DNA of 15,895 nucleotides from an uncultured Thermomicrobia bacterium (GCA_937968015.1 CALBSO010000060.1:1-15895); one strand, 5' to 3'; positions 1 to 6,659 are shown, counted from the first letter of the stretch. Notes: generated from the sequence alone by a model not told the origin. Translations and numbers: made by a program.

Positions 1-1
1 T

Positions 2-40
2 GCCGATGCCCCTGCTCGCCTGCGCGAAGATGTCGCATGA
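2..40 (+). CDS. C-terminal end of an unidentified upstream gene (partial)
   Basis: The first bases read in one frame as ADAPARLREDVA followed by TGA at 38-40. The codons are GC-rich at the third position, as in the real genes of this window, so this is probably the last twelve codons of a gene that begins outside it. It is too short to assign a family. The alternative is non-coding spacer upstream of the nucleoside phosphorylase gene. Confidence 0.3.
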   Translation, partial: ADAPARLREDVA

Positions 41-67
41 AAATAGATCACAACCCGATTGAACCAT

Positions 68-850
68 ATGATGCCGATGAGTAGCGGGATTGGACAGGAG
101 TTTCCGATTCTGGAGTTCGACCCGACGCGGGGGGCGATTATCGAGCCGTCGCGGGTGATAGCGCCGCTCGCGGAGGTGCCGGAGCACTGCGTCGTCTGCT
201 TCTTTCAGGATGTCATCACGCAACTCCGACAGGATGGGCAGGCGCGCGAAATTGACTATATGCGGAGCGAAATTGGCGCGCATCCCTTGTATGAGATCGC
301 GCATGATGGGCGGAAACTCGCCTTCTTCCACCCCGGCGTCGGCGCGCCGCTCGCCGCCGGTTTGCTCGAAGAGGTGATCGCCCGTGGCTGCCGGAAGTTC
401 ATCGCCTGCGGCGGTGCGGGCGTCCTCGCAGGGGAGATCACTGTCGGCCAGATCGTCGTGCCGACGAGCGCGGTGCGCGATGAAGGCACCTCGTACCACT
501 ATCTGCCGCCGAGCCGCGAGGTCGCCGCGACGCGAGAAGCGGTGGCGGCGATCGAGATCGTTTTGCGGAAGCACAAGGTATCCTACCGTACCGGCAAGAC
601 GTGGACAACGGATGGCCTCTACCGCGAGACGCCGCAAAAAATGGCCCTACGGAAGTCCGAGGGTTGCCTGACCGTCGAGATGGAAGCGGCAACGTTCTTC
701 GCCGTCGCCCAGTTCCGCGGCGTGCAGTTCGGCCAACTGCTCTATGGCGGCGATGACCTATCGGGCGAGTGGGATTCCCGCGATTGGACGACCCATACCG
801 TGCGCGAAAAACTCTTCTGGCTGGCAGCGGATGCCTGCCTGATGCTGTAG
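68..850 (+). CDS. Nucleoside phosphorylase family protein (PNP/UDP phosphorylase type)
   Basis: About 260 residues, the usual size for the purine-nucleoside/uridine phosphorylase fold, which cleaves a nucleoside with phosphate into base and pentose-1-phosphate in the cytoplasm. Visible landmarks are the phosphate-loop-like HPGVGAPLAAGLLEE (88-102), the glycine-rich strand FIACGGAGVL (111-120) followed by the VGQIVVP strand (127-133), the nucleoside-binding VEMEAATFFAVA stretch (203-214), and GGDD (227-230) where these enzymes carry the Asp that contacts the base. Substrate cannot be read from sequence: both uridine and purine enzymes share these motifs. The start is uncertain. ATG codons at 68, 71 and 77 and a TTG at 59 are all in frame, and none has a clear ribosome-binding site. 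The next gene follows within about 30 bases, so the two may be co-transcribed. Confidence 0.8.
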   Translation: MMPMSSGIGQEFPILEFDPTRGAIIEPSRVIAPLAEVPEHCVVCFFQDVITQLRQDGQAREIDYMRSEIGAHPLYEIAHDGRKLAFFHPGVGAPLAAGLLEEVIARGCRKFIACGGAGVLAGEITVGQIVVPTSAVRDEGTSYHYLPPSREVAATREAVAAIEIVLRKHKVSYRTGKTWTTDGLYRETPQKMALRKSEGCLTVEMEAATFFAVAQFRGVQFGQLLYGGDDLSGEWDSRDWTTHTVREKLFWLAADACLML

Positions 851-864
851 GGAGACGGGGATTG

Positions 865-909
865 AACCACGAAGACATGAAGGACACGAAGAGGGGCAAA
901 GAGAGAGAA
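865..909. repeat. Imperfect 9-bp repeat of the ACCACGAAG/GACACGAAG type
   Basis: The stretch reads as successive 9-mers AACCACGAA, GACATGAAG, GACACGAAG, AGGGGCAAA and GAGAGAAAA, a degenerating 9-bp periodicity. Similar low-complexity runs, giving NHE.xKDTK-like peptides in one frame and FVV-like peptides in the other, recur in spacers of unrelated bacteria (recalled from general knowledge, not searched). Here the run overlaps the apparent 5' end of the SnoaL-like gene. Confidence 0.5.
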
Positions 910-1308
910 AATAGGAGGATTGTGCGGCGATATTTCGACGTTGCGAACACTGGTGATCTCGATGCATTGGATGATCTGCTTGCCTCTGACGTGATTGATC
1001 ATAGCGCCTATGCGGGACAGGCCGCCGGACGTGACGGATTCAAGGAGTTCTTCACCCTCTGGCGCAGCGCCTTTCCTGACCTCGTCTACACGATCGAGGA
1101 CGAGATCGCGGACGGTGATCGGGTGGTCATACGCTGGACCGCACGCGGAACGCATCTCGGCAGGTATCATCACATTGCGCCAACAGGGAAACAGGTTACG
1201 ATGAGCGGTATCCAGATCAACCGTCTTGCGGACGGCAAGATCGTGGAAGACTGGACGAGTTCCGATGAACTGGGGTTGCTCCGGCAACTCGGGGCAATAG
1301 CGGGTTGA
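877..1308 (+). CDS. SnoaL-like / ester cyclase family protein (NTF2-like fold)
   Basis: About 143 residues, typical of the SnoaL-like cone-shaped alpha+beta barrel. The pattern is characteristic: ENRRIVRRYFDVANTGDLDALDDLLASD (11-38) with the N-G-D-L-DALD core, GRDGFKEFFTLWRSAFPDL (51-69), DGDRVVIRWTARGTH (79-93), then the closing strands with GKQVTMSGI and LADGKIVEDW. Members range from polyketide cyclases to proteins of unknown activity, so no substrate is claimed. The start is unclear. ATG 877 is chosen, but TTG 862 has GGAG seven bases upstream. A perfect AGGAGG at 913-918 lies only three bases before an in-frame GTG at 922. The first 15 codons derive from a 9-bp repeat and may not be part of the ancestral protein. 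Confidence 0.75.
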   Translation: MKDTKRGKERENRRIVRRYFDVANTGDLDALDDLLASDVIDHSAYAGQAAGRDGFKEFFTLWRSAFPDLVYTIEDEIADGDRVVIRWTARGTHLGRYHHIAPTGKQVTMSGIQINRLADGKIVEDWTSSDELGLLRQLGAIAG

Positions 1309-1335
1309 CACGGTATCGGCACGGGCCGGTATGAC
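1305..1335 (+). promoter_or_regulatory. Possible promoter for ilvC
   Basis: A perfect TTGACA (1305-1310) overlaps the stop codon of the SnoaL-like gene, and TATGAC follows at 1330-1335. The spacer is 19 bases, longer than the optimum. This would allow ilvC to be transcribed separately from the upstream genes, with a leader of under 25 bases. Confidence 0.3.
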
Positions 1336-1359
1336 GAGTAGAGAGGGAGGACGTACACG

Positions 1360-2376
1360 ATGCCTGCGATCATTTACTACGACAACGATGCGGATCTGAA
1401 ATTACTCGACGGCAAGACCGTCGCGATCATCGGCTACGGCAGCCAGGGGCATGCGCACGCATTGAATCTGCACGATAGCGGCGTCAATGTTGTCGTCGGC
1501 CTGTACGAAGGGTCAAAGAGCAAGGCGAAGGCGGAGGCGGACGGCCTGACCGTCAAGAACACCGGCGACGCCGTGAAAGATGCCGACATCGTGATGATGC
1601 TCCTGCAGGACCACTTGCAGGGCAAGGTCTACAACGCTGATGTCGCGCCGAACCTTAAGCCGGGCGCGATGCTGATGTTCGCCCACGGGTTCAGCATCCA
1701 CTATGGTCAGATCGTACCGCCGGAGAATGTGGACGTTTCGATGATCGCGCCGAAGGGGCCGGGCCATATCGTCCGCGATATGTATGTAGAAGGCGTCGGT
1801 GTCCCGGCGCTGATCGCGGTGCAGCAGGACCCAACGGGTACCGCCCATCAGCGCGCCCTCGCCTACGCGAAGGCGATGAAGGCGACGAAAGCGGGCGTCG
1901 TGCAGACGACCTTCAAGGAAGAGACGGAAAGCGATCTCTTCGGCGAGCAGGCTGTCCTCTGCGGCGGCGTCACCTCGTTGATCCGCAACGGCTTCGAGAC
2001 ACTGGTGAACGCGGGCTACCAGCCGGAAATCGCCTACTTCGAGGTTTTGCACGAGATGAAACTGATCGTGGACCTCATGTATCAGGGCGGCATGTCGTAT
2101 ATGCGGTACTCGGTCTCCGATACCGCAGAGTATGGTGACTACACCTCCGGCCCGCGCATCTTCGATGACGAAGCGCGCGAGAAAATGGAACTGATTTTGC
2201 AGGACATCCAGAGCGGCAAGTTCGCCAAGCAGTGGATTGCGGAGAACGAGAGTGGCGGCCGCAAGCGATTCATGGCGATGCGCCAGGAAGCGCAGGACTC
2301 CGAAATCGAGCGCGTCGGCGCCCAACTGCGCAAGATGATGCCCTGGCTCGGCAACAAGGAAGCGCCGCGCGATTAG
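1360..2376 (+). CDS. ilvC: Ketol-acid reductoisomerase (class I)
   Basis: A 338-residue class I (short) ketol-acid reductoisomerase. It converts 2-acetolactate or 2-aceto-2-hydroxybutyrate to the dihydroxy acid using NAD(P)H and Mg2+, the second common step of valine, leucine and isoleucine synthesis, in the cytoplasm. The Rossmann motif GYGSQGHAHALNL is at 25-37. The cofactor loop GLYEGSKSK (47-55) keeps the two serines usually linked to NADPH binding but has Tyr at the commonly basic position. Catalytic and metal residues are all in place: Lys132 (APKGPG), Asp192 and Glu196 (DLFGEQ), Glu228, Glu232 and Ser253. The usual LLPD(E) stretch is LLQD here. GGGAGG at 1345-1350 sits nine bases before the ATG. 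Acetolactate synthase genes (ilvB/ilvN), the common partners, are absent from both sides. Confidence 0.97.
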   Translation: MPAIIYYDNDADLKLLDGKTVAIIGYGSQGHAHALNLHDSGVNVVVGLYEGSKSKAKAEADGLTVKNTGDAVKDADIVMMLLQDHLQGKVYNADVAPNLKPGAMLMFAHGFSIHYGQIVPPENVDVSMIAPKGPGHIVRDMYVEGVGVPALIAVQQDPTGTAHQRALAYAKAMKATKAGVVQTTFKEETESDLFGEQAVLCGGVTSLIRNGFETLVNAGYQPEIAYFEVLHEMKLIVDLMYQGGMSYMRYSVSDTAEYGDYTSGPRIFDDEAREKMELILQDIQSGKFAKQWIAENESGGRKRFMAMRQEAQDSEIERVGAQLRKMMPWLGNKEAPRD

Positions 2377-2382
2377 GGATTT

Positions 2383-3756
2383 TCAGACCGCGCTCGCCGC
2401 GAACTGATGCATGATCGTCGCGGAGTACTTGATGCCCCGGAGGTAATGGGAGAGGGTGATGAACTCGTCCGGCGCGTGGCCGTGCCAATCGGGTGGGCCG
2501 ATCCCCGTCCCGGCGGAGGGAATGCCGCCGAGCCGGCCGCCCAGCCAGACCCCCTGGCGGCCGGACGCATCTCCGGTTGGTCGGACGGCCGGTTCGATAC
2601 CGTAGACTCGCCGCGCGGACTCGACAATCAATCGCGCGAAGGGCGTATCGAGCGCGGTGCGTGACGGTTCGATCGAGCCCATGTCCTCGATCTCGAAATC
2701 GGCGCAGCCGTATGCGTCGAGATGGCGACGTAGGGCGGCCAGCACCGTGTCGGGGTTTTGATCGGCCACGAGCCGGAAATCCAGGCGACAGGCCGCCCGG
2801 CTCGGCAGAACGGTCTTATGACCTTCGCCCATCCAACCCGTCGCGAAGCCCGCGATGTTGCACGTCGGCGTGAAGAGCAGCCGCTCCAACGCCGCTGTTC
2901 CGCTGACACCACCGAGGAAGCGCGTGACACCGAGTTCCCGCTGTTGCGCCGCGTCATCCCAGCCCGTCTGCTCCAATGCCCCGCGCTCGACGGGCGAGAT
3001 CGGGCGGATCGGGTCGTAGAACCCTTCGAGCGTCACTCGCTCGTCCGCATCCTTCAGTCCGGCGAGCGCCCAGACGAGCCGCCACCCCGGATTCTCGACC
3101 AGCCGCGCGCGGGCCGAATGCAGGTCTTTGCTCGCACCCCGGACGCGTATCTCGACGTACAAGAGCCCGCTCGACCCGAAACTAATCTGCGGCCGGTCAT
3201 CCGCCGCGAAGCCGCCATCGAAGGAGAGCGCGGCGTCCGCGGCGAGCAGACCCATATGCGCCGCGACAAAGGCGGGCAGGCTCGGGCTACCGGATTCCTC
3301 CTCGCCGTCGAAGAGAAACTTGAGATGGCACGGCAACGGCACGCCCGCGCGCTGAAAGGCATCCACCGCTTTGAGATGCGCGAGCAGATTCCCTTTCGCG
3401 TCCGTCGTGCCCCGGCCATACATCACGCCATCAATGATTTCGGCATCGAACGGCGAATGCGTCCACTCGTCGAGCGGATCGGCTGGCTGGACATCATAAT
3501 GGTTGTAGATCACCAGCGTTGGGGCGTCGGCGCGCGACGCGCGGATCTCCCCATAGACGACCGGAAGCCCGGCAGTCTCCATCACCCGCGCATCCATGCC
3601 GAGGTCATGCATCATCGCCACAAGTAATGCCGCGCACTCGCGCACGCCAAGGTTCTGCGACGAGATACTCGGCTGGCGCACCGCCCGCTGTAAATCCGCG
3701 ACGAAGCGCGCCTCGTGCATATCAATCGCCTGGTAGACGGCATCAAGATCGGTCAT
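2383..3756 (-). CDS. M20 family metallopeptidase (dipeptidase-like)
   Basis: A 457-residue two-zinc M20 peptidase of the dipeptidase/carnosinase-like branch, expected to hydrolyse dipeptides or acylated amino acids in the cytoplasm (no signal peptide). The metal and catalytic set is complete: His86 in YNHYDVQP, bridging Asp119 in GRGTTDAKG, catalytic Glu152 and metal Glu153 in DGEEESGS, Asp180 in SFDGG, and His427 in HGHAPDEF. The dimerisation (lid) domain runs from about 190 to 310 and holds His213 in KDLHS, which in this family reaches the partner's active site. The ATG at 3756 is preferred over the GTG at 3798 because GGAGGGG lies just upstream of it. The gene converges on ilvC, with only six bases between stop codons and no terminator hairpin. 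Exact substrate is unknown. Confidence 0.92.
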   Translation of the reverse strand: MTDLDAVYQAIDMHEARFVADLQRAVRQPSISSQNLGVRECAALLVAMMHDLGMDARVMETAGLPVVYGEIRASRADAPTLVIYNHYDVQPADPLDEWTHSPFDAEIIDGVMYGRGTTDAKGNLLAHLKAVDAFQRAGVPLPCHLKFLFDGEEESGSPSLPAFVAAHMGLLAADAALSFDGGFAADDRPQISFGSSGLLYVEIRVRGASKDLHSARARLVENPGWRLVWALAGLKDADERVTLEGFYDPIRPISPVERGALEQTGWDDAAQQRELGVTRFLGGVSGTAALERLLFTPTCNIAGFATGWMGEGHKTVLPSRAACRLDFRLVADQNPDTVLAALRRHLDAYGCADFEIEDMGSIEPSRTALDTPFARLIVESARRVYGIEPAVRPTGDASGRQGVWLGGRLGGIPSAGTGIGPPDWHGHAPDEFITLSHYLRGIKYSATIMHQFAASAV

Positions 3757-3799
3757 CTCTTCCCCTCCTCCACCCGCTCGTGGAACCGATGCTACCACA

Positions 3800-3808
3800 T
3801 GCTATCAT
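3800..3808 (+). promoter_or_regulatory. Extended -10 promoter element for the RidA-like gene
   Basis: TGCTATCAT (TG-N-TATCAT, five of six to TATAAT with the extended TG) lies in the 92-base spacer between two divergent genes, about 40 bases before the ATG at 3849. No good -35 is visible, which is compatible with an extended -10 promoter. Confidence 0.35.
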
Positions 3809-3848
3809 CTCCGCAGCGATCGCCAACGTTCTTCATGAGGAGGATACA

Positions 3849-4601
3849 ATGCCGCTGATCCAGCACCCGGTGGGCGATTATCAGTTTCTTCCCCTTGCGA
3901 CCGACCCGCGCATCACGACGAGTGCGCCCTTCTCCGGCGGGGTGATCGCGAATCCCGGCTACGAGATCGTGCATGCGATCTTCCAGAATCCGCTGCCCTA
4001 TCAGCAAGGGTTCGCGGCGGCGGCACGCCATCTCTCCGCACAGGGGCGCGCCCGCACTGCCCTCTGCGCCGTCGAACTGCGCTGCCTGCAGCCGTACACG
4101 GTGAGCGGCTTTGGTGCGTTCAATCAGGAATACCGCGCCTTGCTGATGTCGTGGAATGTCTTTGTGGAGGGGCAGAACCCGATCGGGCGCAGCAACATCG
4201 CGCCGAGCGTGAACCCCCCGACGGAGACCTTGCTCTACGCCTTCTCCTATACCGTGCCGACAACCGAGCGCGGGCGGACCTTCGTCATCTCCGGCGCGCC
4301 GGAAAAGGCGGATGTGCGCCCCGGCGAAACTTCCCCGGAGGCGTTGCAGGAGAAGATGGGGAGCGTCATGCTGGCGATGCAGGCGAGCCTCGCGGCGTTG
4401 GAGACGGAATGGCCCGCCGTGACCGCGCTCAATCTCTACACGCCACACGATCTCCATGCCTTCCTACCCACGGAAATCCTCGCGGCGATGGGCCCGGCGG
4501 CGGCGCACGGCATCCACTGGTATTACAGCCGCCCACCCGTCATTGGCCTGGAAGTCGAGGTGGACGTGCGCGGCATCCGGCAGGAATTGCGGCTGTACTG
4601 A
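3849..4601 (+). CDS. RidA/YjgF-like protein, apparently two tandem RidA-type domains
   Basis: 250 residues with AGGAGG at 3838-3843 five bases before the ATG. The C-terminal half follows the RidA (2-iminobutanoate/2-iminopropanoate deaminase) plan: FVISGAPE (145-152), a helix EALQEKMGSVMLAMQASLAAL (164-184), the V-T-A-L-N-L-Y-T strand (191-198) and the closing strand VIGLEVEVDV (231-240). The N-terminal half has the same order: helix QGFAAAARHLSAQG (53-66), strand ALCAVELRCLQP (71-82), NQEYRALLMSW, then GRSNIAPSVNPP and LLYAFSYTVP. Arg114 there resembles the conserved substrate-binding Arg of RidA, while no Arg is seen at the equivalent place in the C-terminal half. RidA proteins are normally about 130-residue trimers, so this reads as a fused, possibly half-active version. 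The fold call is pattern-based and substrate is unknown. Confidence 0.55.
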   Translation: MPLIQHPVGDYQFLPLATDPRITTSAPFSGGVIANPGYEIVHAIFQNPLPYQQGFAAAARHLSAQGRARTALCAVELRCLQPYTVSGFGAFNQEYRALLMSWNVFVEGQNPIGRSNIAPSVNPPTETLLYAFSYTVPTTERGRTFVISGAPEKADVRPGETSPEALQEKMGSVMLAMQASLAALETEWPAVTALNLYTPHDLHAFLPTEILAAMGPAAAHGIHWYYSRPPVIGLEVEVDVRGIRQELRLY

Positions 4602-4616
4602 GAGCGGGAGAGCGAA

Positions 4617-4889
4617 TTATTCCGCGGCTTCCTTCTCAGTCACCGTGCGCCGCGCCTGCCGCTCCAGATGCCCCTGGCCCCACTTGGTCAGGCGGCACTG
4701 GAGGGGGTTCTGCGTTGTGCATTCGACGAGGCCGAGCCGTTCGATCTTGTCGAGGATGCGCTGCACATCCACAAGCGGCACACTGAGACTGGGCGCGACC
4801 GCGCCGACGTAGCGATAGGCACCATCCACCGGGCCACAGGCAGCCAGCAGCGCGTCCGCGATCCGGCGAAACTCCTCGGTAGACGACAT
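4617..4889 (-). CDS. Small winged-helix-like protein of unknown function
   Basis: 90 residues with no recognised family. The segment VPLVDVQRILDKIERLGLVECTTQNPLQCRLTKWGQGHL (about 37-75) has the helix-turn-helix-then-beta-wing rhythm of a winged-helix domain, with the R-I-L-D-K-I-E-R-L-G-L-V core common in such folds. The C-terminal tail is charged and rich in Arg and Glu. It has no signal peptide or membrane segment. The sequence GAGGAG lies about eight bases upstream of the ATG. It converges on the RidA-like gene (15 bases between stops) and lies 101 bases beyond the hepT stop, on the same strand. A DNA-binding role is inferred from the fold pattern only. Confidence 0.6.
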   Translation of the reverse strand: MSSTEEFRRIADALLAACGPVDGAYRYVGAVAPSLSVPLVDVQRILDKIERLGLVECTTQNPLQCRLTKWGQGHLERQARRTVTEKEAAE

Positions 4890-4990
4890 CAGACCGCTCC
4901 TCTCGCCACCGCACCTCGCACGCGATTGAAACCTTCAACTCTCGCCCGCGCAATGAGGGATTTACGGAAGGGTATGAGCGAACGGGCAAT

Positions 4991-5344
4991 TTATTCAGGG
5001 AGAGCGGCCCCGTACCGCTTCGCGATGATCGTTGCAATACATTGTTTCAATGGTGGGAGAAATCGTTCGATCACGTCCCAAATGACCTCGAGATTGATGT
5101 CGAAGTAGTCGTGCGTGACCTTGTTGCGGAACCCCGCGATCTCCCGCCACGGTATTTCTGGGTGACGATCCTTGGTCGCAGGTGAAAGATGTTGAGTGGA
5201 TTCCGCTATGATCTGGAGATTGCGCAATGTCGCATCCTGCGTAAATGTCGAGGCGAAGAACTCGTCCCGTCCGGCACGGGTGTATTCCTCCACACGCACG
5301 ATACTCTCGGGGATGTGGGCGAGATAGAGGCGTTCGTCCGTCAC
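4991..5344 (-). CDS. hepT: HepT-family toxin (HEPN ribonuclease, DUF86)
   Basis: 117 residues, all helical, the normal size for HepT. The conserved RX4HXY motif is complete: Arg73, His78 and Tyr80 in GFRNKVTHDYF. In characterised MntA/HepT pairs the Arg and His form the RNase site, and the Tyr is AMPylated by the partner to neutralise the toxin. The start is GTG, overlapping the mntA stop as GTGA, so the two are translationally coupled with the antitoxin made first. The system acts in the cytoplasm, where a freed HepT cleaves RNA (tRNA in studied cases) and slows growth. The gene order and overlap fit a two-gene operon. Identification as a functional toxin is by family and motif. Confidence 0.9.
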   Translation of the reverse strand: MTDERLYLAHIPESIVRVEEYTRAGRDEFFASTFTQDATLRNLQIIAESTQHLSPATKDRHPEIPWREIAGFRNKVTHDYFDINLEVIWDVIERFLPPLKQCIATIIAKRYGAALPE

Positions 5345-5625
5345 AGTGGAATCGCCTCGCGGATGACACGGTCGCGGACAACCCTGTGCAGTTGCCTCTC
5401 AGACCCAACGTCGACGCGACGCCCGAGCAAATCCTCAAGGTCCTGAATCAGTCCCATATATTCGAGGAGGCCATTCGGTAGCGTATCCATCAAGAAATCC
5501 ACGTCGCTCTCTTGCCCCGCCTCATCGCGTGCAACCGAGCCGAAGACGCGCACATTGCTCGCGCCATGGCGCGCGGCAATCGAGAGAATATCGTCACGCT
5601 TTTCCAATAAGTCCGCGAACTGCAT
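5341..5625 (-). CDS. mntA: MntA-family antitoxin (minimal nucleotidyltransferase)
   Basis: 94 residues, a minimal DNA-polymerase-beta-type nucleotidyltransferase. The GSX10DXD motif is intact: Gly29, Ser30, Asp41 and Asp43 in FGSVARDEAGQESDVDFL, and the third acidic residue is probably Asp72 in RRVDVG. In studied systems MntA transfers AMP from ATP to the Tyr of HepT's RX4HXY motif, silencing its RNase activity. The ATG is preceded by GGGAG at 5634-5638 (read on the minus strand). That site lies inside a near-palindrome at 5633-5646 and behind a promoter-like TTGATC-N16-TACAAT. The catalytic residues argue for an enzymatic antitoxin rather than a decayed one. Confidence 0.9.
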   Translation of the reverse strand: MQFADLLEKRDDILSIAARHGASNVRVFGSVARDEAGQESDVDFLMDTLPNGLLEYMGLIQDLEDLLGRRVDVGSERQLHRVVRDRVIREAIPL

Positions 5626-5632
5626 CGTGGCA

Positions 5633-5646
5633 CTCCCTTAAAGGAG
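5633..5646. promoter_or_regulatory. Near-palindrome over the mntA ribosome-binding site
   Basis: CTCCCTTAAAGGAG is symmetric around TTAA except for one pair. It covers the mntA Shine-Dalgarno sequence and lies just downstream of the predicted -10. It could be an operator for autoregulation by the toxin-antitoxin pair, or chance symmetry because the purine-rich ribosome-binding site forms one arm. Confidence 0.3.
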
Positions 5647-5663
5647 AAACTTCCGATGCTCTC

Positions 5664-5691
5664 ATTGTACGCGAAACGCGTCGTAGATCAA
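5664..5691 (-). promoter_or_regulatory. Predicted promoter of mntA-hepT
   Basis: On the minus strand TTGATC (5691-5686) is followed after 16 bases by TACAAT (5669-5664), five of six to TATAAT. The start site would be about 30 bases upstream of the mntA ATG. The -35 overlaps the last codons of the glycerophosphodiesterase gene, so the toxin-antitoxin pair can be expressed on its own. Confidence 0.45.
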
Positions 5692-6407
5692 GGAAACGCG
5701 TGCCGCTGACGGTAATTCAGTGCGTCCTCCAGGCGATCGGTGCAGATGCGCGGGATACGGAGTTCCGTAACGGTATCGAGTGCCTGCACGTCGTTCACGT
5801 CCCAGGTATGGACTGCGATGCCCGCCGCACGGATGGCGGCGATCGTTTCGGGCAGCAGTTGCGTCGGATGCAGGTGGATCGCGCGGGCATGGGCGAGGCG
5901 GGCGCGGTGAATGGCGAGATGCCGCACAATGTCCGGTGTCATCCATGGTTCGGAGCGCGGGGCGAGCAGATCGGTCGCGAGGCCGGGGCACCGCGTCTGC
6001 ACTTCCCGCAGCAGGATCGGCTCATATGATGTGACTTCGATGCTTTCCCAAAGGCGTTGGTAGGGCAGGAGCGCGGCGACGACGATGGCGGCGGACTCCG
6101 GCTCCGGCCCCTTGATCTCGATTTCGAGGCCGATTCGCCCGGCGAAGGTTTCCAGCATCTCGTACAGCGTCGGGGCGTGGGCGGGGTCATCTGACCGGAT
6201 ATCGGCGTGGTCGTAGGAAAAGACCGGCCCCGAACCGCCCCGCAGATCATCAATGGCGAAGAAGTGCGCGAGTACGGGCACCTGATCGCGTGTGAGCCGC
6301 ACATCACACTCAATCGCGTCCGCGCCGAGATTGAGCGCGCGATGAAAGGCGGGGATCGTGTTCGCGGGTGTGTATTCGGTTGCGCCCCGGTGCGCGACGA
6401 TCTGCAT
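5688..6407 (-). CDS. Glycerophosphodiester phosphodiesterase family protein
   Basis: 239 residues with a TIM-barrel GDPD pattern, expected to hydrolyse glycerophosphodiesters to glycerol-3-phosphate and an alcohol using a divalent metal. No signal peptide, so it is likely cytoplasmic. Visible sites are His6-Arg7 (VAHRG), Glu33 and Asp35 (IECDVRLTRD), the catalytic-type His48, Glu97 and Lys99 (EIEIKG), and the closing ICTDR (221-225). Two positions differ from the usual pattern: the P-E-N-T box is TPANT (Glu to Ala), and the Asp normally following the second His is Phe (AHFF). The metal and His residues remain, so activity is likely but specificity may differ. ATG 6407 is chosen because GAGG lies about seven bases upstream; a TTG at 6422 is the alternative. 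Confidence 0.88.
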   Translation of the reverse strand: MQIVAHRGATEYTPANTIPAFHRALNLGADAIECDVRLTRDQVPVLAHFFAIDDLRGGSGPVFSYDHADIRSDDPAHAPTLYEMLETFAGRIGLEIEIKGPEPESAAIVVAALLPYQRLWESIEVTSYEPILLREVQTRCPGLATDLLAPRSEPWMTPDIVRHLAIHRARLAHARAIHLHPTQLLPETIAAIRAAGIAVHTWDVNDVQALDTVTELRIPRICTDRLEDALNYRQRHAFP

Positions 6408-6420
6408 AAGCCGCCTCGTC

Positions 6421-6500
6421 AAACTGTCTCATCAGATGGAGCAGAGAGCGGTCATCTCTCCGCGCAGCGTGACGGGCGTTCATACAGTTTGCTGAACGCC
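6421..6500 (-). promoter_or_regulatory. Structured leader of the GDPD gene: hairpin with loop complementary to the region before the ribosome-binding site
   Basis: GGCGTTCA (6475-6482) pairs perfectly with TGAACGCC (6493-6500) around a 10-base loop. The loop contains ACAGTTT (6484-6490), the exact complement of AAACTGT at 6421-6427, which lies just upstream of the GDPD ribosome-binding site. In the minus-strand transcript this could form a pseudoknot-like contact next to the start codon. It matches no riboswitch class I recognise. Confidence 0.35.
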
Positions 6501-6564
6501 GCGCGCCGCGGGTGGGCGAGCACCCCCGACAGGCGCCGAATGATTTTGTGCCCCCAATGAGATC

Positions 6565-6573
6565 AGTATAGCA
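6565..6573 (-). promoter_or_regulatory. Extended -10 promoter element for the GDPD gene
   Basis: On the minus strand the sequence is TGCTATACT, an extended -10 with five of six to TATAAT. It lies about 160 bases upstream of the GDPD ATG, which would give a leader long enough to contain the hairpin at 6475-6500. No convincing -35 is present. Confidence 0.35.
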
Positions 6574-6659
6574 GGGCGATCAAGTATCGCGGCACAGATT
6601 TGTTGACAGGGGGCGAACGGTCGCAGGGCGGCGGGGGCAGGAAATCCAGGCGACGCGCG

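Noticed and set aside
1513..2325. Long open frame on the minus strand opposite ilvC
   Set aside because: It is the antisense shadow of a certain gene; the translation has no family pattern and arises from GC-rich codon bias.
2758..3627. 289-residue open frame on the plus strand opposite the M20 peptidase
   Set aside because: Antisense shadow of a gene with a complete catalytic set.
4920..4945. GATTGAAAC, resembling the end of many CRISPR repeats
   Set aside because: Only one copy is seen, with no regularly spaced repeats or cas genes nearby.
6603..6608. Perfect TTGACA as -35 for the membrane protein gene
   Set aside because: No TATAAT-like sequence lies 16-19 bases downstream; the region is GC-only there.
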